Assembly (NCBI GenBank): GCA_016707885.1
Contig: JADJGU010000001.1
Location: 809,501-873,500, forward strand
Direction of reading: 5' to 3'
From: Sphingomonadales bacterium
Lineage (GTDB): Bacteria > Pseudomonadota > Alphaproteobacteria > Sphingomonadales > Sphingomonadaceae
Length of the DNA stretch: 64,000 bases
The notes under the pieces are model-generated. The model worked only from the letters and a program-made list of their open reading frames with translations, did no database searches and was not told where the DNA came from. A program made the position numbers and the translations under genes. Positions 16,741-25,340 of the stretch are shown here, in pieces; the stretch's first letter is position 1; each line of letters starts with the position of its first letter.

Positions 16741-16756
16741 TGGCACGCGTGTTGCT
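16741..16756 (+). promoter_or_regulatory. Sigma-54 (RpoN) promoter upstream of the FliS-like gene
   Basis: TGGCAC, then GCGTG, then TTGCT matches the -24/-12 consensus TGGCAC-N5-TTGC(A/T) with the required spacing. Transcription would begin near 16767, about 105 bases before the FliS-like ATG. An AT-rich stretch lies immediately upstream. A FlbD-like sigma-54 activator is encoded at 31096 in this window and is a candidate partner. Confidence 0.7.
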
Positions 16757-16790
16757 CTGCCCTGCCCCACAAAGACCCGGATCAGGAACC

Positions 16791-16868
16791 ATGATTGCAA
16801 TCGACCAGAGTAGGACGCTGCGATCCTGTCTTGAGCGGCAAATCAAATTTTGGTCGAATGAGGAATAG
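16791..16868 (+). CDS. Possible 25-residue leader peptide upstream of the FliS-like gene
   Basis: An ATG at 16791, about 24 bases after the predicted sigma-54 start site and with CAGGA just upstream, opens a 25-codon frame (MIAIDQSRTLRSCLERQ and on) ending in TAG at 16866-16868. The next ATG is 3 bases later, and its Shine-Dalgarno GAGGAA lies within the last codons of this frame. This layout suggests translational coupling or a leader peptide. No homologue is known to me, and it could be a chance frame. Confidence 0.3.
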   Translation: MIAIDQSRTLRSCLERQIKFWSNEE

Positions 16869-16871
16869 GCG

Positions 16872-17261
16872 ATGCTGAATCCCAGTTATGCCAAGGCCAG
16901 CGCGCACTACCGTACACTAGCGCTGAGCGCCCAGATAGAAAACGTCGATCCGCATGTACGTGTCGCGCTGCTCTACCAAGAACTGCTTTTGTGCATCAAC
17001 ATTCTGACGGTGCAGGCCAGAAAATGCGACACCTTGCTCCTCGACCCGCAAGCCCATCGAGCGCGCTCTATCATTGTGGCACAGAGGGCAGGACTCAATT
17101 TTGAATCTGGCGAATTGGCCGAAACGCTGGCAGGCCTGTATGCCGCCCTCGCGAGCGAATTCGAAGATCGGCTGGCCAACCCAGATCCGTTGCGCTTCGC
17201 AGAACTGCGTGCGGGAGTTGAATCGATCGCTGCCGCCTGGAATGCGATTGCAGATCGCTAG
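16872..17261 (+). CDS. fliS: FliS-like flagellar export chaperone
   Basis: 129 residues, the usual FliS size. PHVRVALLYQELLLCIN corresponds to helix 2 of FliS, LAETLAGLYAALASEF to the conserved 'NL-LY-YM' helix, and IAAAWNAI to the closing 'I-DAW-E' helix. FliS binds the flagellin C-terminus and prevents early polymerisation. The sigma-54 promoter at 16741 supports a flagellar role. It is oddly isolated: no fliC, fliD or other flagellar gene is adjacent. Its stop and that of the convergent CPBP gene share the palindrome CTAG (17258-17261). It could be a diverged relative with another client. Confidence 0.65.
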   Translation: MLNPSYAKASAHYRTLALSAQIENVDPHVRVALLYQELLLCINILTVQARKCDTLLLDPQAHRARSIIVAQRAGLNFESGELAETLAGLYAALASEFEDRLANPDPLRFAELRAGVESIAAAWNAIADR

Positions 17262-17998
17262 GTCAGCAGAAGTGCCGCGCCATTGTTGAGCATGTGGGCG
17301 ACGATATTGACCCGCAGCGATCCAGGCTTGTGGTACAAAATCCCGAAAACAGCACCCATCATCATCAAAGCGGGGAAGGCATGATAATCCATATGCACTG
17401 CACCGAAGATTGCCGATGCACCCAATATTGCACCCCAGGCCGGTAACCGCTTGGCAAGCGCGTTCTGGACAAATCCACGGAACAGGATTTCTTCAAGCAA
17501 AGGAGCAATGATGGCGATCGCGACGAACAGCATCACCATGTTGAATGGCGTATCGGGCAGCGCTTCGAACATCTTGCGCAGCGATTCCTGCACCTTCACG
17601 TCGGGAATGACATAGGTGGCGTAGAGGTGGTTGAAGGCAAGGCCGAGCGCAATAAGCACGATAGCCAGACCAATAGTTTGCAAAAGGCTGAGCTTGCTCC
17701 AGCGCATCAGGCCAATTCGCGCGGCACGATCCTCCTTGCGCAAATGCAGCCAGAACAACCCCAAAAGAACGAGGCTGGAAGCAATCAGCGAGATTATGGT
17801 TGGACCGGCAATGAATGACAGGTCGCGGGCGAGTTCCATTGCGTCGCGTCCGCTATTGTCGACGCCGATGGCTATGCCGAGTGCAGCGACACCGGCCACG
17901 ATTTGAAGGAACAGGAATAACAAAACCCAGGCAAGGCCGCCCCAAAGGCTTGGAAAGCCGCTGTCAGCGTGATCTGGTTCATGTGCTGCGTCTACCAT
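17258..17998 (-). CDS. CPBP family intramembrane metalloprotease
   Basis: 246 residues from the ATG at 17998, preceded by GGGGGGAACG; a TTG at 18061 would extend it to the end of the DUF1489 gene. It has about seven hydrophobic segments. The Abi/CPBP catalytic motifs are in order: EEILFRG (EExxxR), then FGAVHMDYH and, near the end, VAHMLNN. Rce1-type members cleave prenylated or membrane substrates or confer bacteriocin immunity; the substrate here is unknown. It lies downstream of the mgtE-DUF1489 pair on the same strand. Confidence 0.88.
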   Translation of the reverse strand: MVDAAHEPDHADSGFPSLWGGLAWVLLFLFLQIVAGVAALGIAIGVDNSGRDAMELARDLSFIAGPTIISLIASSLVLLGLFWLHLRKEDRAARIGLMRWSKLSLLQTIGLAIVLIALGLAFNHLYATYVIPDVKVQESLRKMFEALPDTPFNMVMLFVAIAIIAPLLEEILFRGFVQNALAKRLPAWGAILGASAIFGAVHMDYHAFPALMMMGAVFGILYHKPGSLRVNIVAHMLNNGAALLLT

Positions 17999-18061
17999 GG
18001 CGTCGTTCCCCCCATTTTCAACCTGTTGCCGCTGGCTAGGCGAGGTGCCGAGCGAATGCAA

Positions 18062-18466
18062 TCACACCAACCCCATTTTCATCAATTCGCCCAGCATCTT
18101 GGATGGCATTTCATCGCGGGCATCAGCATCCGCCCCGCCAAGATCAGGTGGCGCATCCTTGTCCTCCAGATAGCGCCAGCCCTGATGCGCGCGTTTGGGG
18201 ATTGAGCGGACAGGGATCAGTTCGGGGCGCAGGCGTATCCATGTCCTCCCCTGCCCATTGTCCATGAAACCGAGTATCGGACTGCGGCCGACAAGCGTGT
18301 GGTTCAATATCCAGTAGAGCGAACCGCCGACCATCTCCTCATGCCGCTTGGGAAGATAGCGCGTGGTCAGCCGGATTTCGCCCGCATCGGCATAGCTTTC
18401 GAGCCGCTGGCGTAGATGCGCCGGGCTTTCGGCGCCGAAGGCTATTTTGGTCATGTTGAGCGGCAT
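18062..18466 (-). CDS. DUF1489 family protein
   Basis: 134 residues. The segments YLPKRHEEMVGGSLYWI, RPELIPVRSIPKR and HQGWRYLEDKDAPPDL are characteristic of DUF1489, a family I know almost only from alphaproteobacteria. No catalytic motif, signal or membrane segment is evident, and the function is unknown. It starts 25 bases after the mgtE stop on the same strand and ends directly before the CPBP gene. Confidence 0.85.
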   Translation of the reverse strand: MPLNMTKIAFGAESPAHLRQRLESYADAGEIRLTTRYLPKRHEEMVGGSLYWILNHTLVGRSPILGFMDNGQGRTWIRLRPELIPVRSIPKRAHQGWRYLEDKDAPPDLGGADADARDEMPSKMLGELMKMGLV

Positions 18467-18490
18467 ACAGATGTTGTGGTGATTGACGGC

Positions 18491-19899
18491 CTAACCCACA
18501 AGGCCGCTGACCGTCGCCAAACCCAAAAAGACGAAGAAACCCATCGAGTCCGTCGTCATGGTCACAAATATCGAAGAGGCGATTGCCGGGTCGGCATCCA
18601 GCTTTTCCAAAGTCAGCGGAACCAGAACGCCGGCCAATCCGGCAATAACAATATTTGTCATCATCGCTGCCGCGATAACGCCTCCCAGCAGCGCATTTTC
18701 AAATATCGCAAAAACAACAATGCCTACAACAATTGCGACAGACGCCCCATTCAACAAAGCAATGGACAGTTCGCGCCTGACGGCCCGCCACGCGTTGGAA
18801 GCGGTGACTTGGTTGGTTGCAGAGCGCGCACCGTGACCGCCAGTGTCTGCGTTCCGGCATTCCCCCCCAGCCCCGCCACAATCGGCATCAGCGTTGCGAG
18901 AGCAACCATCTTGGAGATCGTACCTTCAAACATCGAAATGATGAACGAAGCCAAAGAAGCGGTCAGCAAATTGGCGATCAGCCAACGGACGCGCGCCTTA
19001 AAGCTGTCTGCTATCGGCTCGTTGATGTCACCTTCACCCGCACCTGACAGGCGCAAAATATCTTCACCCGCCTCTTCCTGAATGATGTGGACGACATCGT
19101 CGGCGGTGATCACCCCGACCAGCCGCCCGGCATCATCAACAACAGCGGCGGAAATCAGCGCATATTTTTGGAAACGCAGCGCAACCTCTTCCTGGTCCAT
19201 GTCGACCGGGATCAAGGTCTGCTCACGCTTCATCACATCGGAAATCGAAATGTTGCGCGGGGTGCGCAATATCCAGCTGAGCTGGCAGGTGCCGATCGGG
19301 CGATGCGCCGGATCGACAACGAAAATTTCCCAGAATTCGGTGGTCAGATCGGGGTTTTCGCGCAGATAATCGATCAGCTGGCCGACGGTGATATGCTCGG
19401 GCACCGCAACAAGCTCGCGCTGCATGATACGACCGGCGGATTCTTGCGGATAGGACAGCGCGTCTTCGATCACCGCGCGGTCTTCGGGATCGAGTTCAGC
19501 AAGGACGGCCTGCTGCTCGTACTCTTCCATATCCTCGATCATGGCGACCGCGTCGTCGGTCTCCATCTGCTCGGCGAGGTCGGCGATTTGCGCAGCAGGA
19601 AGCGCATCAACAATGTCGTCGCGTACCCAATCGTTGATTTCGGCGAGTACATCTGCGCTCAGCAGGTCGCCCAGCGCAATTGCAAGGTCGGCGCGATCCT
19701 CGCGCTTGGTCAGCTCGGAAAGGTCGGCAATGTCAGCGGCGTGCAGCGGTTGGGCAAGGCGATACGCCTCTTCGGTGTCGCCGCGTTCGACCGCATCGAG
19801 CACCAGCCGAACGAAGTCGGCTTTCAGGCGATTGTCCTCATCCAGCGTTTCATCTGCGGTTTCGACGGGGGGGAAATCAGGATCGGATTCGGCAGTCAT
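18491..19899 (-). pseudogene. mgtE: Magnesium transporter MgtE; single-base frameshift before the last membrane helices
   Basis: The two frames together give about 469 residues from the ATG at 19899 (AAAGGGGGG upstream). The first frame holds the N domain (LAEQMETDDAVAMIEDME), two CBS domains (about 145-265, with GRLVGVITADDVVHII) and the first membrane helices with GGNAGTQTLAVTVRAL. Near 18819-18821 one base is missing: adding one restores ALATNQVTASNAWRAV, the usual MgtE continuation, and joins the last two helices (LLNGASVAIVVGIVVFAIF, then NIVIAGLAG and GFFVFLGLATV). MgtE is a Mg2+-gated channel. As written, the protein would lose its last helices. The rest is intact, so a sequence error is plausible. 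Confidence 0.85.
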
Positions 19900-20024
19900 A
19901 ATCCCCCCTTTGCTGCTATGCTGTTGCGACCGCGCCCCTCCTACGCCGCGCCCGCGAAATTGCAATTTACTTTTGGCCTTTGGGGCCTATTGCGACGGCC
20001 AAGTTCAACGAAAAGGATTCCCAA

Positions 20025-20471
20025 ATGGCCGAAACCCTCACCCTGCACATGTCGACCGGCGACGTCGTGATCAAGCTGCGCCCTGACCTTGCCCCCAAGC
20101 ATGTCGAACGCATCACCGAGCTGGCGAGCGAAGGCTTTTATGACGGGGTCAAATTCCACCGCGTGATCGATGGCTTCATGGCGCAGGGCGGATGCCCGAA
20201 TGGCACCGGCACCGGTGGTTCATCCAAGCCCAATCTGCCGCAGGAGTTCAACGACGAACCGCATGTGCGCGGCGCCTGCTCTATGGCACGCACGATGGAT
20301 CCGAACAGCGCGAACAGCCAGTTCTTCATCGTCTTTGACGACGCGACTTTCCTCGATCGCCAGTACACCGTCTGGGGCAATGTCGTCGAAGGCATGGAAA
20401 ATGTCGATGCGCTGCCCAAGGGCGAACCGCCGCGCGAGCCCGGCGTGATCCAGTCGGTGACGTTGGCTTAA
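20025..20471 (+). CDS. Cyclophilin-type peptidyl-prolyl cis-trans isomerase
   Basis: 148 residues from the ATG at 20025 with AAGGA upstream. The cyclophilin active-site stretches are clear: FHRVIDGFMAQGGCP, SMARTMDPNSANSQFFI and YTVWGNVVEGM. There is no signal peptide, so it acts in the cytoplasm (PpiB type). It catalyses proline isomerisation during folding. It is transcribed alone, divergent from mgtE with about 125 bp between starts. An in-frame start at 19980 gives a less family-like N-terminus. Confidence 0.94.
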   Translation: MAETLTLHMSTGDVVIKLRPDLAPKHVERITELASEGFYDGVKFHRVIDGFMAQGGCPNGTGTGGSSKPNLPQEFNDEPHVRGACSMARTMDPNSANSQFFIVFDDATFLDRQYTVWGNVVEGMENVDALPKGEPPREPGVIQSVTLA

Positions 20472-20475
20472 GGTT

Positions 20476-21327
20476 TTAGATCCGGAAGGTGCCGTCCACA
20501 ACGGTGACGCAATCGCCACCGACATGGACGGCATCGCCTTCTATCCGAACTCGAACATATCCGTCGCGGCCAACTTGGATGCCCTGGCTGGCGGTATAGA
20601 GGCTGCCCGCCGAAATCTGCCCCGCTTTCAGGCGATAAGCGGCGACCGCGCCATTGCCGCTGCCGCAGACCGGGTCTTCGGCGATGCCGTCTGCGGGGGC
20701 AAAGCTGCGGACAACGATGTCGCCATCGGGCTTTTCCGCAAAAACCGTCATGCCAGTCGTTGATTGCGCGCGATCATAGTCGGCGAGCATCGACAGGTCA
20801 GGCTGCAGTTGCTCTACCACTTCGTCAGAAACCAACTCGGCAATGACCCAGCGCGGGCCGACATTGACGATCTGCGGGCTGCCCTTGATCGCGCCTTCCC
20901 CAAGCGCAGCAATCAGTTTTTCAGCTTCGGGCGCTTCCTCATTGGCGTAGCGGGGCAGCTTGAAGGAAAGTCCATTGCCTGACCGGCTTATTTCAACAAG
21001 CCCGACCGCACATTGCTGCACCACTTTGTCGTCCTTCGGCGTCGCCAGCCCAGCTTCGATCACCGCATGCGCCGTTCCCAGCGTCGGGTGCCCGGCAAAG
21101 GGTAATTCGCTTTTGGGGGTGAAAATCCGCACGGCATAGTCTGCCGCTGCGTCGGTGGCTGCAGTTACAAAGGTGGTTTCGGACAGGTTAGTCCAATTGG
21201 CGATCGCCTGCATCTGCTCGACTGACAGCCCCTCGGCATCGAGGATCACCGCTACCGGATTGCCTTTCAGTGCAACGGCCGTGAAAACATCGACCTGCTT
21301 GAAAGGCCTAGGGGTGGTGATGCTCAT
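20476..21327 (-). CDS. PhzF family isomerase/epimerase
   Basis: 283 residues with the diaminopimelate-epimerase fold of PhzF proteins: QVDVFTAVALKGNPVAV at the start, LSETTFV carrying the active-site Glu, SELPFAGHPTLGTAH, and DPVCGSGNGAVAAY near residue 225. No phenazine genes are nearby, so a housekeeping isomerase role is more likely than phenazine synthesis. The start overlaps the 3' end of the upstream cation transporter gene by 20 bases. Convergent with the cyclophilin gene, with 4 bases between. Confidence 0.9.
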   Translation of the reverse strand: MSITTPRPFKQVDVFTAVALKGNPVAVILDAEGLSVEQMQAIANWTNLSETTFVTAATDAAADYAVRIFTPKSELPFAGHPTLGTAHAVIEAGLATPKDDKVVQQCAVGLVEISRSGNGLSFKLPRYANEEAPEAEKLIAALGEGAIKGSPQIVNVGPRWVIAELVSDEVVEQLQPDLSMLADYDRAQSTTGMTVFAEKPDGDIVVRSFAPADGIAEDPVCGSGNGAVAAYRLKAGQISAGSLYTASQGIQVGRDGYVRVRIEGDAVHVGGDCVTVVDGTFRI

Positions 21328-22273
21328 GGTCGTGGTCCTGATGCTCGATTGTCTCGCTCGGAATATAGCCCAACTCGTCCTTATGCCCTTCGGGATCGGG
21401 GTGAATCAGCACCTCTACCCCCGGAAATTCGCGCATCAGTTCAGCCTCGATCTCGTCCATCACCTCATGCGCCTGCAGCACCGTCATTTTGGGGTCGACC
21501 CAGACATGGAACTGGCAGAAATCATGCGCGCCCGCCGAGCGCGTGCGCATGTCGTGAATGCCCTTCAGCTCCGGATGGCGCATCGCGACTTCGATGAACC
21601 GTTGCCTTTTTTCGAGCGGCCACTCCTTGTCGAGCAACTGATCGAGCGCAAGGCTGGCCGCACGCCAGGCGCCCCAGAGCAGCCAAAGCGCGATGGCAAT
21701 GCCGAACAGCGGATCAGCACCGCGCACGTTCAAAAAGGCGTCGAGGGCAAGCGCGATGATGACTGCGATGTTGAGCAACAGGTCGCCCTGATAATGCAAA
21801 TGATCGCCGTGGATCGCGACCGACCCGGTCTTTTTGATCACACGCCGTTGATAGGCCAGCAGCCCCAGCGTCGCAGCTATCGCGACCAGCGAAACGCCAA
21901 TGCCCATTTCGGGATGCTCGGTCGGCGCGCCATCGCCAAAACGAACCACAGCGCGCCAGCCAATAAATAGAGCAGACACAGTGACCAGCATCACCTGCAC
22001 CAACGCCGATAACGCCTCTGCCTTGCCATGGCCGAAGCGGTGGTCATCGTCGGCGGGCAGTGCAGCATAGCGCACGCTGAACAGCGTCAGCAACGATGCC
22101 AGCAGGTCAAAGCCCGTATCGGCAAGCGAACCCAGCAATGCGACCGAACCAGTCTCGATTGCAGCCCAGCTTTTGAGCGCTGTCAGGAAAAGCGCCATGG
22201 CGACGCTGGCAATGGCAGCCTTTGCCGTCATCGATCCATGCGCATGGTGATGGTGGTTGTGAGTCAGCGACAT
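21308..22273 (-). CDS. Cation diffusion facilitator (CDF) family transporter
   Basis: 321 residues with His-rich ends (THNHHHHAHG near the start, HQDHDHEHHHP at the end) that probably bind metal. Six membrane segments are followed by a cytoplasmic C-terminal domain. The metal site is in SLADTGFDLLAS and in the GDHLHYQGDLLLN segment. CDF exporters move Zn2+, Fe2+, Co2+ or similar out of the cytoplasm in exchange for protons; the metal is not determined. Overlaps phzF and lies 6 bases downstream of pdxH on the same strand, so the three probably form one unit. Confidence 0.92.
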   Translation of the reverse strand: MSLTHNHHHHAHGSMTAKAAIASVAMALFLTALKSWAAIETGSVALLGSLADTGFDLLASLLTLFSVRYAALPADDDHRFGHGKAEALSALVQVMLVTVSALFIGWRAVVRFGDGAPTEHPEMGIGVSLVAIAATLGLLAYQRRVIKKTGSVAIHGDHLHYQGDLLLNIAVIIALALDAFLNVRGADPLFGIAIALWLLWGAWRAASLALDQLLDKEWPLEKRQRFIEVAMRHPELKGIHDMRTRSAGAHDFCQFHVWVDPKMTVLQAHEVMDEIEAELMREFPGVEVLIHPDPEGHKDELGYIPSETIEHQDHDHEHHHP

Positions 22274-22279
22274 ATTGCG

Positions 22280-22876
22280 TCAGGGGTACAGCATCTGCCT
22301 GCGCCAGCCATCGCCGTCGCGTTCGAACACCCAGCGTTCGTGGAGGCGGAATTCACGATCCTGCCAGAATTCGATGCGGGTTGGGCTAACGATATTCCCG
22401 GTCCAATGAGGAGGACGCGGCACATCCTGACCTTCAAAGCGTGCTTTCACCTCGGCAAAACGCGCCTCGAACGTCGCGCGGCTATCTAGCGGACGCGATT
22501 GGTCGGACGCCCAAGCACCCAATTGGGAATCGCGTGCGCGGCTGGCGAAATAGGCGTCGGCCGTCGCATCACTGACTTGCGTTACCGGACCTTCGATACG
22601 AATCTGGCGGCGTAGAGACTTCCAGTGGAACAGCAAGGCGACATTGGGGTTTGCGGCCAGTTCGCCACCCTTGCGGCTTTCAAGGTTGGTGTAGAAAATG
22701 AACCCGCCTTTGCCATCTGCGTCAGGGCCATGGCCTTTGAGCAACACCATTCGCACCGAAGGATGCCCGCTTGCATCCGCCGTGGCCAATGCCATCGCGT
22801 TGCCGTCGTTAATCTCGGTCGTGCGTGCCTCTTTGAACCAGGCATCGAAAATTGCGTAGGGATCTTGGCTTTCCAT
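22280..22876 (-). CDS. pdxH: Pyridoxamine 5'-phosphate oxidase
   Basis: 198 residues with the FMN split-barrel motifs: ASGHPSVRMVLLKG, GGFIFYTNLESRKGGEL, ALLFHWKSLRRQIRIEG, and RLHERWVFERDGDGW, ending RRQMLYP as PdxH proteins do. It oxidises pyridoxamine or pyridoxine phosphate to pyridoxal phosphate using FMN and oxygen. First gene of the pdxH-CDF-phzF unit; divergent from the DUF4281 gene with about 47 bp between starts. Confidence 0.95.
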   Translation of the reverse strand: MESQDPYAIFDAWFKEARTTEINDGNAMALATADASGHPSVRMVLLKGHGPDADGKGGFIFYTNLESRKGGELAANPNVALLFHWKSLRRQIRIEGPVTQVSDATADAYFASRARDSQLGAWASDQSRPLDSRATFEARFAEVKARFEGQDVPRPPHWTGNIVSPTRIEFWQDREFRLHERWVFERDGDGWRRQMLYP

Positions 22877-22923
22877 ATTACCCCGATAGGCTAGACTGCG
22901 CCTGCAAGGAAGGGGGGACTGCC

Positions 22924-23388
22924 ATGCAAATGCCGTGGGAGACGATTTTTGAGGTCACCAACATCTATGCGATGGTCTGCTGGCTGATACTGCTGTTTGC
23001 ACCTAAGCGCGAACAGGTGTTGCCTATGCTGTTCATGGCAGGTTGCGGGCTACTGGCGCTGACTTATGCTGTGCTGATTGTCGGCTTGATGAGCGGGACG
23101 CTTGATGCCGCAGGGCCGCGTTCGCAGGATTTCTCTTCACTCGCGGGCGTGATGGGGCTTTTCGATAGTAAAGGCGGCGCGACGATCGGCTGGATCCACT
23201 ATCTGGCCTTCGATCTGTTCGTCGGCATTTGGGCTGCGCGCAACGCTGACCGGCGCGGGATTACCCGCTGGATGCAGATCCCGGTTCTGCCCTTCATCTT
23301 CCTGCTGGGTCCGCTGGGGCTGGTTCTTTATCTGGCGCTGCGCACATTTGCCGGAAAAAGCGTCGAAAACAGCATAGCGCCGAGTTGA
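22924..23388 (+). CDS. ABA4-like (DUF4281) family membrane protein
   Basis: 154 residues from the ATG at 22924, preceded by AAGGAAGGGG. Four hydrophobic segments are visible. The family marks are TNIYAMVCWLILLFAP near the N-terminus, the middle GWIHYLAFDLFVGIWAARN, and the closing FIFLLGPLGLVLYL. The plant relative ABA4 is needed for neoxanthin synthesis. The bacterial role is not established, though these organisms usually make carotenoids. No carotenoid gene is nearby in this window. Confidence 0.82.
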   Translation: MQMPWETIFEVTNIYAMVCWLILLFAPKREQVLPMLFMAGCGLLALTYAVLIVGLMSGTLDAAGPRSQDFSSLAGVMGLFDSKGGATIGWIHYLAFDLFVGIWAARNADRRGITRWMQIPVLPFIFLLGPLGLVLYLALRTFAGKSVENSIAPS

Positions 23389-23442
23389 CTCGCGGGGCTG
23401 TAATGCCAATCTAATACAGAGAGTTTGAACACAGGGACCAGA

Positions 23443-24375
23443 ATGGCCGATCCATATTCCATATTGGGCGTTTCGAAGAGCGCAGACGAGAAGGCGATCA
23501 AGAGCGCCTATCGCAAGCTCGCCAAAGAACTGCACCCTGACAGGAACCAGGATAACCCCAAGGCAGCCGAGCGCTTTGCCGAAATTACGCACGCCTATGA
23601 CCTGCTGTCAGACCCGCAAAAGCGCGGACAATTTGACCGCGGCGAGATCGACGAAAATGGCCAGCCACGCTCGCCATTTGGTGCAGGCTTTGGCGGCGGG
23701 AGCCCGTTCAGCGGCGGCGGACCGCGCCCAGGCCAAGGCGGCAGCTTTGAATTTGGTGCAGGCGGCATAGACCTTGGCGACATTTTCGATGGTCTGTTCG
23801 GCGGCGGCGCAGGCGCACGCCCCGGCGGTCCCCGTCCTCAGTCCAGCCCACCCCCCAAGGGCGCGAACATTGCCTATGACCATCTGGTGTCGTTCACCGA
23901 TGCAGCCAAGCTCGAACCCCAGCGGATCACGCTTCGCGACGGCAAGACGGTTGAGTTCAAACTTCCTGCAGGAGCCGTCAGCGGACAACAGATCCGTATT
24001 CCCGGCAAAGGCGCTGCAGGCCCCGGCGGCAATGGCGATGCGATGGTCACGCTCAAAATCGGCAAACACCCCTTTTACGAGCGCGATGGCGACAATATCC
24101 GGCTCGAACTGCCGATCAGCCTGAAAGAAGCGATTAAGGGCGCCAAAGTGAAGGTGCCGACTATCGACGGTGCGGTGATGCTGAGTGTTCCGGCTGGTGC
24201 GCAGTCCGGCACCACGATGCGCATCAAGGGCAGAGGTTTTGCGAAGAAGGGTGGAGAGCGCGGCGACCAGCTCGTGACACTTCACATCCGACTACCCGCC
24301 GACACGGCAGCGCTCGCAGCCTTGGCTGAAGCTCTGCCCGACGATCCGAACATCCGTTCCGACCTTGGTCTCTGA
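23443..24375 (+). CDS. DnaJ C-terminal domain protein (CbpA-like co-chaperone)
   Basis: 310 residues from the ATG at 23443. J-domain 1-70 with HPD in ELHPDRNQDNPK. A Gly/Phe/Pro-rich linker follows (about 75-135), then two DnaJ C-terminal domains ending in LVTLHIRLP. There is no zinc-finger (no CxxCxGxG repeats), so this is a type II J-protein like CbpA rather than DnaJ itself. It would deliver substrates to DnaK. It ends at the TGA that overlaps the likely upstream CTG start of the YihY gene. Confidence 0.92.
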   Translation: MADPYSILGVSKSADEKAIKSAYRKLAKELHPDRNQDNPKAAERFAEITHAYDLLSDPQKRGQFDRGEIDENGQPRSPFGAGFGGGSPFSGGGPRPGQGGSFEFGAGGIDLGDIFDGLFGGGAGARPGGPRPQSSPPPKGANIAYDHLVSFTDAAKLEPQRITLRDGKTVEFKLPAGAVSGQQIRIPGKGAAGPGGNGDAMVTLKIGKHPFYERDGDNIRLELPISLKEAIKGAKVKVPTIDGAVMLSVPAGAQSGTTMRIKGRGFAKKGGERGDQLVTLHIRLPADTAALAALAEALPDDPNIRSDLGL

Positions 24376-24479
24376 ACACTCCCCTCTCTCGCCGGAAGCG
24401 CGCGCACGATCCGCGCCCACATCCGGAGAGCGAGGATCAGTGGTTCCATCATCTTGACCCCTGGCATCAAGCCAAGGAA

Positions 24480-25340
24480 GTGGTCCGTCGCGTTGTCGTC
24501 GGCGTTTATAGCGACGGCTTCGTCCATGCCGGGAATTTCGCCTATCTGTCGATTGTCGCTCTATTCGCATTCTGTATCGTCGCCGCCGCCATCGCTGGCA
24601 GTTTAGGACAAACCGAATCCGGGCTCGCCCTGATCGATGCCTTTTTCAAAACCGTTCCCAAAAGCGTCGAAGCCGCCCTAGAAGGCCCAGTTCATGCTGC
24701 AATGTCGGCGCGTTCAGGGCCCCTTTTATGGCTGAGCGCCATCGTCAGCCTCTGGACCACCACCAGCCTGATCGAGACGATCCGCGACGTCCTTCACCGC
24801 GCTTACGGGACCCAGCCCGAGCGTTGGTTCTGGCAATATCGTCTGGGCAGTTTTGTCGTCATTGTCGCCGCAGTCATCCTGGCAATGATGGCTTTTTCGG
24901 CGCAGGTATTGGTCGTGACGATCGAGGAACTTGTCTATCGCTTCATCCCTGCGGCCGAACGCGCGGCTGACTATTTCGCCTGGGGGCGGATCATCCCCTT
25001 CGCGATCCTCTTCCTCGCCATTTACACCATCTATCGCGGCCTTGCCCCGCGCAAATATCGCGGACGGATTTTCCCCAAATGGCCGGGCGCAGTGCTGGTC
25101 AGCATCTGGTGGGTCGGATGCACCATGGTGCTACCTTGGTTCGTTTCCTCGATAACCAATTATGACCTGACCTATGGCAGCCTTGCCGGGGTGATGATCG
25201 CGCTGATTTTCTTCTACCTTGTGGGCCTTGGTATGGTTACCGGCGCACAACTCAACGCCGCGCTGGCCAACGCAACCGAAAATGGCTTAAAGGGCAGTCC
25301 GGGAACAGGAAAAGACAATCAGGAGTTCATCCAGACATGA
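24480..25340 (+). CDS. YihY/BrkB family inner membrane protein
   Basis: 286 residues from the GTG at 24480. The YVHAGN-type signature appears as YSDGFVHAGNFAYLSI, followed by LWTTTSLIETIRDVLHRAYG, FAWGRIIPFAILFLAIYTIYR and YGSLAGVMIALIFFYLVGLG; about six membrane segments. The frame stays open upstream with family-like residues (PLSRRKR..., DPWHQAKEVVRRV), so the true start may be a CTG at 24372 that overlaps the dnaJ-like stop as CTGA, giving 322 residues. The function of the family is unproven; it was once mislabelled as RNase BN. Its stop overlaps fabI as ATGA. Confidence 0.88.
   Translation: MVRRVVVGVYSDGFVHAGNFAYLSIVALFAFCIVAAAIAGSLGQTESGLALIDAFFKTVPKSVEAALEGPVHAAMSARSGPLLWLSAIVSLWTTTSLIETIRDVLHRAYGTQPERWFWQYRLGSFVVIVAAVILAMMAFSAQVLVVTIEELVYRFIPAAERAADYFAWGRIIPFAILFLAIYTIYRGLAPRKYRGRIFPKWPGAVLVSIWWVGCTMVLPWFVSSITNYDLTYGSLAGVMIALIFFYLVGLGMVTGAQLNAALANATENGLKGSPGTGKDNQEFIQT

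Noticed and set aside
17258..17261. Shared CTAG in which the stops of two convergent genes overlap
   Set aside because: Real but trivial: compact genomes often have this, and it carries no evident function.
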